Assembly (NCBI GenBank): GCA_033782935.1
Contig: JAWQEG010000722.1
Span: forward strand, 78,111-142,110
Direction of reading: 5' to 3'
Source: Petrolisthes cinctipes
Taxonomy: Eukaryota > Arthropoda > Malacostraca > Decapoda > Porcellanidae
DNA: 64,000 bases
How positions within the stretch are numbered: the first letter of the stretch is position 1; each line of letters begins with the position of its first letter. The notes under the pieces were generated by a model. It worked only from the letters and a program-made list of their open reading frames with translations, ran no database searches and had not been told where the DNA came from. The translations under genes and the position numbers were made by a program. Below, piece by piece: positions 55,436 through 64,000 of the stretch.

Positions 55436-55574
55436 ACTTCACTATTGAGACTATCCCGGCCCTTAGGTTATAGTGCGGGGGATTAGGAATGTGGCCTTAA
55501 CACTTTGTCAGGTATACCGGTATATTGTACTGCCTGCAGGGATTCTTACCCACTACTGTGCTGTGCTGCCCTGC

Positions 55575-55975
55575 CTTCTCTTGGGATGTGTGTGTGTGTG
55601 TGTTCTCAAGGGTGAGTGTTAAATAGAAAAAGAGAAGACTGTGCTAGGCCAAAGAGACCTTGTAGATACTAACGAGACAAGAGAAGAGTGACAGCAAAGC
55701 ACGAAGGAATCACTCTGATCCGAAAGAGGTGACTGTTTTGTTAAATATCCACTGTAGCTTATTATAAAATTAAGTACACTACTGTCACAAGGCAATAAGA
55801 CGGTGTGTTGGGATATTTTGTGACATACTCTTGTATCTGACCACCGTAATATTTCACCAGAGGGAGTTATACAGTACTTATTACAATGAAAACTAGTACC
55901 AAGCTAAGAGAGATTAATTAACACCAAGATAAGCATAGGAGTGACAGAAAAAATTGAGCGTAGTTTTGTTTTATA
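55575..55975. other. Non-coding stretch with a short GT microsatellite
   Basis: TGTGTGTGTGTGTGTG at about 55588-55603; the remainder has no recognised feature. Confidence 0.5.
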
Positions 55976-55977
55976 TG

Positions 55978-56094
55978 GAGGGCTACTGATTCCTCGAAAC
56001 TACAGTATGCCTGGAAACAGATTATCTCAGCTATATAGTATACGGGCATGGGATCTGTTTGGTTACATTGTTTGGAGGAATCAACAGTAGCCTA
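55978..56094. repeat. TTAA-type fold-back repeat core
   Basis: GGAGGGCTACTGATTCCTCG with TATGCCTGGAAACAG on the left and GATCTGTTTGGTTACATTG, TTTGGAGGAATCAACAGTAG on the right. Outer bases GGCTACTG and CAGTAGCC also pair. Confidence 0.6.
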
Positions 56095-56099
56095 TTAAT

Positions 56100-56507
56100 T
56101 CGCTCAAAATTAATGACCCCGTTAATTTAGCAGGAGAAAGGGGCCTAGAAGAATAAACTATAAATAAAAAGGACGTATAGGCTACAATATATTGGGCAAA
56201 AGTATAGAGAGCAGCTAGACGACTACTGTATAAAGAGGAACTATACGGTATATGAGGCAATAGTAGAGAGGTAACAATAATAGTGAAGGGAATGTGTATC
56301 TGACCAGCGTAACACCTTTCATTCTAGCCCTTGGCAAATTCTTCCAAGAGGCGAGGTGGTGTGGGGGCCGTCCTAATTCATGGCTTGGCCTACCTGGGTT
56401 GTACAGTCACTAACAAAAGTAGGGAAACACTTTACTCCGGTAATACAAGACAATATTTATTTCAATACTATAGTACCGTACCGTTCTGCTTCGGTCATAA
56501 GGCACTA

Positions 56508-56548
<41 letters not shown>

Positions 56549-57300
56549 TTATAATAGATCGTTATTGTAAAACTATACAATCTTGGTGTTACTGTAAGAG
56601 TGAAAGAGAGAGAATTAGGTATTAAAATAAAAGTTCATTCAGGGAGTAATACGTAATCATATACTGTTGTACAATAGGCTACATATAAACTCTTACTACG
56701 AATTACAGAAAATATACAGTAAAAGTGTAAAGGGAATAGAGGGGGAAGAGGTTTAGTTACAATGGAGAAAATTATTACGTGTTAAAATAATATAAGTGGT
56801 GATGACAGGACGCAACAGCTAAGTCGATGAATGGTGAAGTATTGAGTAACTTTTGTCCAACCCTGTACATACCTCAGTCAGGCTCGTTCCCACCTCCCCT
56901 CAAGTCCTGTGTGTGTGTGTGTGTTTGTGTGTGTTGCTTTTCAGTCTTTTGGTTCTTCTTTTTCTTAATTCTTCTACTACTACTACTACTACTACTACTA
57001 TTAAAAATTCAAATATAATAATAATAATAATAATAATAAATTTGGTTTCAGTCATATTTATTTATTCAATAAAATCATTTACATTTACAACATACAGTTT
57101 CTAGTTCAACTTCCAGGAATAAAAATAACTAACTAAACATTAAATAAAGAAATAAGAAAATAATACAATACAATAAGTAATAAGAAAATAAGAGCCAATA
57201 CAAATATGGAAGCTAAAAAAATAACTACCTCAAACATGAAGTCTCTGTGTACAAAAGATTATTATTATTATTATTATTATTACAACATATTTACATGTAT
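56100..57300. other. Gene-free stretch with several microsatellites
   Basis: CT dinucleotides (about 56513-56544), GT (about 56909-56932), ACT (about 56970-57000), AAT (about 57017-57040) and ATT (about 57260-57282). No gene recognised. Confidence 0.7.
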
Positions 57301-57307
57301 ATAATAT

Positions 57308-57750
57308 TATCTAAAGTCAGTTTTACACACATACGGAAGGCACATGGGATAAATGAAATAATATAAATCTTAAGTTAATTTTACACACATTCGAAAGAGA
57401 AGATACAAAATTGAAAAACAAACACTATAAATTTAAGTCAGTTTTACACACATACGAAAGACAAGATACAAAAATGAAACAACACTTAATTAATTCAAGT
57501 CAGTTTTACACACATTCGAAAGAAGGCACATGACAGAAATTAATCACTATTAATTAATCTAAGTCAATTTTACATACATTCGAAAGACAAGATACAGATA
57601 TAATGAAACAACACTATAATTCTAAAGTCAGTTTTACACACAATTGAAAGACACGTGACAGAAATGAAACAAAACACTATATATAAATCTAAGTCAATTC
57701 TACACTCATACGAATGAAGGCACTTGACAGAAATGAAACAAGACACACAT
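57308..57750. repeat. Minisatellite of about 62-bp units, seven copies
   Basis: Each unit starts near AAGTCAGTTTTACACACAT and continues through CGAAAGA, then AAGATACA or GGCACATGACAGAAATGAAACA and a AT-rich end (ACACTATAAAT). Copies begin at about 57314, 57374, 57436, 57499, 57562, 57627 and 57691. The units diverge by 10-25 percent. It ends in an A-run and CACACA (57753-57782). Confidence 0.8.
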
Positions 57751-57789
57751 GAAAAAAAAAAAAAAAAAAAACACACACACACATCTCTG

Positions 57790-58376
57790 TATAACAAAAG
57801 ATAGTGAAATACTGTAGACTAGGCCCATGGGGATAATTATAATGTACCGTACGAGTTTATTCGAATGATGATGATTGTTAATACTGTCAACACTTAATGG
57901 AGGATTTTTTTTTTCCATTATTGAAGTTCATCAGAATTAATTAAGTGAACACAATATAGTCCTGTGAAAATATATAACTAAAAAAAAATAATAAAAAATA
58001 TATAAATAATAAATAAAAATACTACTACTAATAATAATAGGAAACAGGAACACTGAAGGAAACTAAAGCACATTACATAATTAATCAAAGGAAGGAGAAC
58101 ATATTAACTTATAGTGAGGGTTAAGCTATGGTATGGGTCCGTAGTACAATAACATCCATGGTGTGTGATGACGATGGCTTGGTACCAGTACGATGACTCT
58201 TGTTTGTTTGTTTGTTTGTGTATTGAGTCATCGTATCATTCTTGCATACGGTCCACTATGATGATGCATCTTAAAATATATATATATATATATACAGTAA
58301 AACATTATTTTCAGTATAACTCATCACCTAACAGTTCCTTCCTTCCTTCCTTCCTTTATTCCTTTATTCCATACAG
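57790..58376. other. Gene-free AT-rich stretch
   Basis: Contains A/T-rich low complexity (about 57960-58040), a TTTG microsatellite (about 58200-58219) inside a weak inverted repeat, a TA run (58277-58293) and TTCC repeats (58336-58356). No gene recognised. Confidence 0.6.
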
Positions 58377-58380
58377 TTAA

Positions 58381-58540
58381 GGGGATATTCATTTGTTGGT
58401 GAATTGGAAGGTCTCTGATTCCTCCACACTATGCCAGGAAACAGACGCCCTCAGTGTTGTACTAAGAGGGGATCTGTTTCGTGACATAGTTTGGATGAAT
58501 CGACAGAGACCTTACGATTCACCTCCTAGAGAATCTCCCC
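58381..58540. mobile_element. TTAA-flanked fold-back element, type 1
   Basis: TTAA at 58377-58380 and 58541-58544. Ends GGGGATATTC and GAATCTCCCC; the paired arms run about 65 bases, with GGTGAATTGGAAGGTCTCTG against CAGAGACCTTACGATTCACC and GATTCCTCCACACTATGCCA against TGACATAGTTTGGATGAATC. The best-preserved copy of the family. Confidence 0.75.
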
Positions 58541-58548
58541 TTAATTAA

Positions 58549-58697
58549 GGACCCTGTGATCATGTATGAAAATTGAAGGCTTCTGATTCCTTCTGAACAT
58601 GCCACGAAACAAGCTTCTTCCATTATTGGTGGGTGTTTCATGGCAATACTTGAAGGACTCATTTAACTCCAATTTTCTTACTACATCACAGGGTCCC
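58549..58697. mobile_element. TTAA-flanked fold-back element, type 2
   Basis: Starts GGACCCTGTGATCATGTATG, ends CTACATCACAGGGTCCC, with TTAA at 58545-58548 and 58698-58701. It adjoins the type-1 element through TTAATTAA, exactly as at 54.9 kb. Confidence 0.75.
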
Positions 58698-58993
58698 TTA
58701 AGTTCCATAGCTCAAGACTAGAAAGAGGGCTTGTAGCCACATACACGTTACTTCTTTTAAATACATAATAATTGTTATATATATACATTCATACTTATAG
58801 TCTAGTAATTAATCCTTATTGTCCCAGAAGTCTACTTACCGGTATTCGTATAACAAACTACAAGACAGTCCTGTACAGAATCTACAAACAAAACATTTTT
58901 ATCATGAGAAGGTACTTGATAATATTTATTTATGGTGCGTGATGCATGGGTTTCAATACAATACAAACTACAGTCCATCACATTAATACTGTT

Positions 58994-58997
<4 letters not shown>

Positions 58998-59033
<36 letters not shown>
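58998..59033. repeat. CA microsatellite
   Basis: About 17 uninterrupted AC units. Confidence 0.9.
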
Positions 59034-59034
<1 letters not shown>

Positions 59035-59129
59035 CATAACAAAGGTGTCGAAACTAGGGACAAGGTATAGCATAATATTTTTCACAATTTTCACTTGCTA
59101 CCAACGTTCAATTCTAAAATAGGGATTAG

Positions 59130-59880
59130 AGAGGGAAGGAATGGGAAGGAAAGGTATTGAAGTGAGGAAAGGAAAGGAAAGGGATTGAAGTGGGAAGGAG
59201 AGGGACTGGCAAGGAAGTGAGTGGGAGGCAGGCAGAGGTGAAATAAAATGAAACAATAGGTACCAGATGAAAACTATAGGGAGGAAGGAAGGTAAACAAA
59301 CCGTGGAAAGGAAAGAGGGAATGAGGCAGAGGTGAAGAGGAAATGGGGTGAGTAGTATGGAAGGAAACAAAGTATGGATTGGTGGTTTGTAAGGAGAGGA
59401 AGGGAGGGGAAGGGAGGGGGAGGAAAGGGGAGGAAAGGGGAGAAAGGGAGGGGGAGGAAGGAAGGAGAGGAAAGGAGGGGGAGAAGGGAAGGAAAGAGGG
59501 GTAGGGAGAGGCAAGGACGAAAGGAAGGGAGGAAAGGGAAGACGGGCTTTGTATGGAAGAAGGGAAGGGGAAAGAGTAGGGGAGGTGAGGAGGGAGAGGT
59601 TAGGGGAAAGAGTAGGGGAGGTGAAGAGGGAGAGGTTAGGGGAAGGGATGGGAGGTGAGGAGGGAGAGGTTAGGGGAAGGGATGAGAAGTGAGGAGGGGG
59701 AGAGGGAAGGGAAATAGAGGAGGGTGGGGAGGGAGAATGGGAGAGAAGATAGGGGAAGGGAGGAGGGGTAGTAAAGGGGAGGGAGGGGGGTTGTTGTGGT
59801 GACTTCCTGGGGGTGTGGAGGGGCAGGCAGGGATGGCACAGAAATTATATGGTGGCGCCCGGGAGAGGATCTATGGGGGG
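59130..59880. repeat. Purine-rich (+ strand) GGGA/GGAAA tract with minisatellite
   Basis: The + strand is almost pure A and G, with many GGGG runs. About 59570-59695 is a tandem array of roughly 30-base units GGGGAGGTGAGGAGGGAGAG plus GTTAGGGGAAG. Long open frames here on either strand are low-complexity artefacts. Confidence 0.85.
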
Positions 59881-59907
59881 TGACCATAGGCCGCACCCCT
59901 CTATAAC

Positions 59908-59911
<4 letters not shown>

Positions 59912-59941
<30 letters not shown>

Positions 59942-60215
59942 ACACACATACATACATAACACACATACACATAACACAAATACACACAGCACACACACTC
60001 ACATACATAACACAAACACAAATACACACAAACACATACACACAACACACACACACACACAAAATACATACGTACATACATAACACACACACAACACATA
60101 CATGCATACATAACACACATACACACACACACATGGCACTACACATAGCCTACAACACACACATCATAACACAACACAACACACTCACATACATAACACA
60201 AAACACACATACATA
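59912..60215. repeat. CA-rich tract (ACAC, ACATAC)
   Basis: CACACACACACACACACAC at 59912-59938, then imperfect CATAACACA and CATACATACATAACACAC units to about 60215. Confidence 0.85.
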
Positions 60216-60306
60216 CATGATTGTTGTCGATCATGTCACCAATCAGTCATTAATTAAGTTGTGACCCTATCAAGGTGACCTCACACAGAGCGTAATCCCT
60301 CCCTTC

Positions 60307-60307
<1 letters not shown>

Positions 60308-60394
<87 letters not shown>
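60308..60394. repeat. Long GA microsatellite
   Basis: About 43 uninterrupted GA units on the + strand. Confidence 0.95.
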
Positions 60395-60397
<3 letters not shown>

Positions 60398-60419
60398 AAG
60401 TAAATTGAACAACAGGAGG

Positions 60420-61275
60420 TGAGTCAAGGAAGGGGAGGAATAAAAGGAAAGGGGAGGAATAAAAGGAAAGGGGAGGGCGAGATTCAGAAGGGGAGGGAAG
60501 GAGGGGTAGGGGAGGGAGATTCAAGGTGGGGTTGGGTGGGAGGGTGAAGGAGATTTAGGGGGGGTGGGATAGGAGAGGGGAGATGAGGAGGGGGGGGCAG
60601 GGGGAGGCAGATTCAAGGTGGGGTGGGAGGGGGAGGGAGATTCAGGGTGGGAAGGGAGGGGAGGCAGATTCAAGGTGGGGTGGGGGGGGGGGAGGGAGAT
60701 TCAGGGGGATGGGAAGGGAGAGAGGGAGGAGAGGGGGGGGGGAGGGGGCAGGGGAAGAGCTGTACGGAAACAGGAAATTTATCGAGACAAATGAAATGTC
60801 TTCGGCGTTCCGGATCTGGCCCTAGTAATTAGCTGGCGAGGGGAGTGTGGGGGATGGGAGGGATTGGAGAGGGGAGGGGAGGGAGGGGAGGGGAGGAGCG
60901 GGGGTGGGGGAGGAGAGGAGAGGGGTTGGAGAAGGGAGGGGAAAGATAAGGGAATGAAGAGGGATTGGAAAGGGGAGGTGAGGGGAGGGGTTGGAGAGGG
61001 GAGTGTGGGGGGGGGATGGGTTAGAGAGGGGAGTGGGGGAGGGGGGGGAGGGGTTGGAGAGTGGGGGAGAGGGGTTGGAGAGGGGAGGGGAAGGAGAGGG
61101 GAGGGGTTGGGGACGGAAGGGGAAGGATAAGGGAATGAAGAGAAGTTGCATGGTTGGGGAGGGGAGGATAAGAAAGGGAATGATGAGGGGAGGAGTGGCT
61201 GGAAAGGAGAGGGGAAGGAAGGGAGGGGCAATGGAGAAAGGAATGGACGGAGAGAGTTAAGGAAGGGAATGAAAA
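60420..61275. repeat. G-rich purine tract with many G-runs
   Basis: Long series of GGGGAGGG, GGGGGGG and TTGGAGAGGGGAGGG units; dozens of runs of three or more G on the + strand, interrupted only at about 60765-60835. The open frames are low-complexity. Confidence 0.85.
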
Positions 61276-61441
61276 GAGTAAATATGTACCGTAACAAATA
61301 TCAACTAAAATGACTGACGGTGGCCGGAAAGAGACAGATGGAGACTGCAGCAACTAAAGATAATTGCATGGAAACAAAACTAATAATAATAGGTTTTACA
61401 AAGACAACAAAGGAAAGTGAGAATAAATGGCTTAACGGGAA

Positions 61442-61479
61442 GTGTGTGTGTGTGTGTGTGGGTGTGGGTATGTATGTAT

Positions 61480-61527
<48 letters not shown>

Positions 61528-61528
61528 G

Positions 61529-61562
<34 letters not shown>

Positions 61563-61628
61563 GGTATGTATGTATGTATGTGTATATATGTGTGTGTGTG
61601 TATGTATGTATGTATGTATGTATGTGTA

Positions 61629-61660
<32 letters not shown>

Positions 61661-61676
61661 TGTGTGTGTGTGTGTA
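61442..61676. repeat. GT-rich microsatellite with TATG units
   Basis: Long GTGTGTGT runs mixed with TATGTATG on the + strand. The Cys-Val and Thr-His frames read across it are artefacts. Confidence 0.9.
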
Positions 61677-61689
61677 GGAAGAGTAACTG

Positions 61690-62340
61690 GTAAATGGTGT
61701 GGAAAGAGGGACATGGTGAGGGAAGAAAGGACAGAGGAAGGAAGAGGGATAATAAGGGAGGAAGGGTAGGCTAAGAGAACGGGGAGGGAGGAGGGGTGGG
61801 AAGGAATAAGGGAAAGATGAGGGAAGGGGGAAAGGGGAGGGAGGAATAAGGGAGACAAAAGGGAATGGAGAGGGGATGAATAAGGGAGAGAAGGGGAGAG
61901 GGAGGAATAAGGAAGAGAAAGGGAAGGGGAGGGGAGGAATAAGGAAGAGAAAAGGGAAGGGGGAGGGGAGGAATAAGGGAGAGAACAGGGAAGGGGGAGG
62001 GGAGGAATAAGGGAATGGGAGGGGAGGAATAAGGGAGAGAACAGGGAAGGGAGAGGGGAGGAATAAGGAAGAGAAGGGGAGAGGGAGGAATAAGGAAGAG
62101 AAAAGGGAAGGGGGAGGGGAGGAATAAGGGAATGGGAGGGGAGGAATAAGGGAGAGAACAGGGAAGGGGAGAGGGAGGATAAGGGAAGGGGGAGGGGAGT
62201 AACGTGGAGAGGGGCTGGTAGGCGAAGGAGTGGGGGGGGGTTAAAAATGGGATTAAGGATTGCATATATGTAAGAAGAGGGAGGAGGGAGGAGGGAGTGG
62301 GAGGAGGGAGTGGGAGGAGGGAGTGAGAGGAGGAAGGGTA
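61690..62340. repeat. Purine-rich minisatellite
   Basis: Tandem variants of GGGAGGGGAGGAATAAGGGA plus GAGAACAGGGAAG (about 20-40 bases per unit), at least eight copies between 61845 and 62190, then GGGAGGAGGGAGTGGGAGGA units to 62340. Confidence 0.8.
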
Positions 62341-62463
62341 GATTGCGATATATAGGGTGTGTGTACTGGGGGTGGGGGGGATGGTGGGGGGTAGTATAGT
62401 GACGTCACGAGACAATAGGAGTGAGGCTGGTAGCATCTGGAGTGATCAGCTGTTTCCGCCATA

Positions 62464-63150
62464 GTCCCTCCCTACCTACCTACCTACCTTCCTCCCTTAC
62501 GTACTCTCTCCCTACTTACCTTCCTTCCTTACGTACTCTCTCCCTCCCTTCCCTACTCTCCTTACCTAGTTACCTATCTCCCTTCCCTACTCTCCTTACC
62601 TAGTTACCTATATCTCCCTTCCCTTCCCTACTCTCCTTACCTAGTTAACCTATATCTCCCTCCCTTCCCTACCTCCTACCTACCTACCTACCTTCCTCCC
62701 TTACGTACTCTCTCCCTCCCTTCCCTACTCTCCTTACCTAGTTACCTATCTCCCTACCCTACCTACCTTCCTCCCTTCCCTACTCTCCTTACCTAGTTAC
62801 CTATCTCCCTACCTACCTACCTTCCTCCCTTACGTACTCTCTCCCTCCCTTCCCTACTCTCCTTACCTAGTTACCTATCTCCCTTCCTCCCTTACGTACT
62901 CTCTCCCTCCCTTCCCTACTCTCCTTACCTAGTTACCTATCTCCCTACCTACCTACTTACCTACCTTCCTCCCTTACGTACTCTCTCCCTCCCTTCCCTA
63001 CTCTCCTTACCTAGTTACCTATCTCCCTACCTACCTACCTATCTCCCTTCCTCTCTCCTTCCTATTTACTACCTCCCCCATCCTTCCCTCTCTTCCTCCC
63101 TTCTGTAATCTCTTCTTGTCTATTTACCTTCCCTACCTTACTCTCTCTAC
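62464..63150. repeat. Pyrimidine-rich minisatellite, about 63-bp unit
   Basis: The unit contains CTTACGTACTCTCTCCCTCC, CTTCCCTACTCTCCTTACC and TAGTTACCTATCTCCCTACC. TTACCTAGTTACCTAT recurs at least eight times with variable unit length. A CA run lies at about 63160-63178. Confidence 0.85.
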
Positions 63151-63394
63151 CTACCTCCCACACACACACACACACACACTTCCACCTCTCTCTCTCTCTC
63201 TCCTGCACAATTCCAACCCCCTATTTACACCCCCCTCACCCCTCCCCTCCCTTCCTTAGCAGCTGCCCAGCATGTGCTCACGGGGGGGGGGGGAAGGGGA
63301 GGAGGGGGGAAATAGGTCTTCCTTTTATCTAACTTTACCCATCCTTCCTGTCATTCCCCCCACCCCACCTTCCCCTCTCCTCCTCCAACCCCTG

Positions 63395-64000
<606 letters not shown>

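Overview
The window is eukaryotic nuclear DNA, most likely from an arthropod and probably a decapod crustacean. The evidence is: multi-exon genes with GT-AG introns; an intact maintenance DNA methyltransferase; TTAGG/CCTAA-like stretches, the arthropod telomere motif; several LINE families with CR1-, Jockey- and RTE-like coding remnants; many Tc1/mariner-type TA elements and short fold-back elements; and a very heavy load of microsatellites and minisatellites. No bacterial features, operons, CRISPR arrays or tRNA genes were seen. The decapod placement is inference; the protein identities are firmer. Layout: (1) 1-2.7 kb holds ALG1 (+), whose visible coding region is one exon. (2) 2.7-6.96 kb is intergenic and repeat-rich, with a fold-back element, a composite repeat cluster and a degenerate telomere-like tract. 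(3) 6.98-15.78 kb holds ANKS6 (+), reconstructed as 11 coding exons whose phases all agree (733 aa). Its introns carry a decayed LINE and three TA-flanked DNA elements lying end to end. (4) 15.8-20.7 kb is intergenic with several large fold-back elements. (5) 20.78-25.67 kb holds a six-exon four-pass membrane protein (+, 240 aa) with an internally deleted LINE in intron 1. (6) 26.93-49.2 kb holds DNMT1 (-), with 23 coding exons giving 1561 codons in phase; only the first coding exon could not be placed. Its introns hold most of the retroelements, including a LINE nested in another LINE and a U4 snRNA-like segment. (7) 49.3-56.1 kb is repeats: LINE 3' fragments, a second composite cluster matching the one at 5 kb, and TTAA-flanked fold-back elements. 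(8) 56.1-64 kb has no gene and becomes simple sequence, with a striking switch from a purine-rich to a pyrimidine-rich + strand near 62.44 kb. The genes do not form one pathway. ALG1 acts in N-glycan precursor assembly on the ER, ANKS6 belongs to the ciliary inversin compartment, DNMT1 copies CpG methylation after replication, and the tetraspan protein is unassigned. The tetraspan gene and DNMT1 are convergent (tail to tail), about 1.26 kb apart between stop codons. All exon models were made by eye from splice signals, reading phase and family similarity; no alignment or expression data were available.
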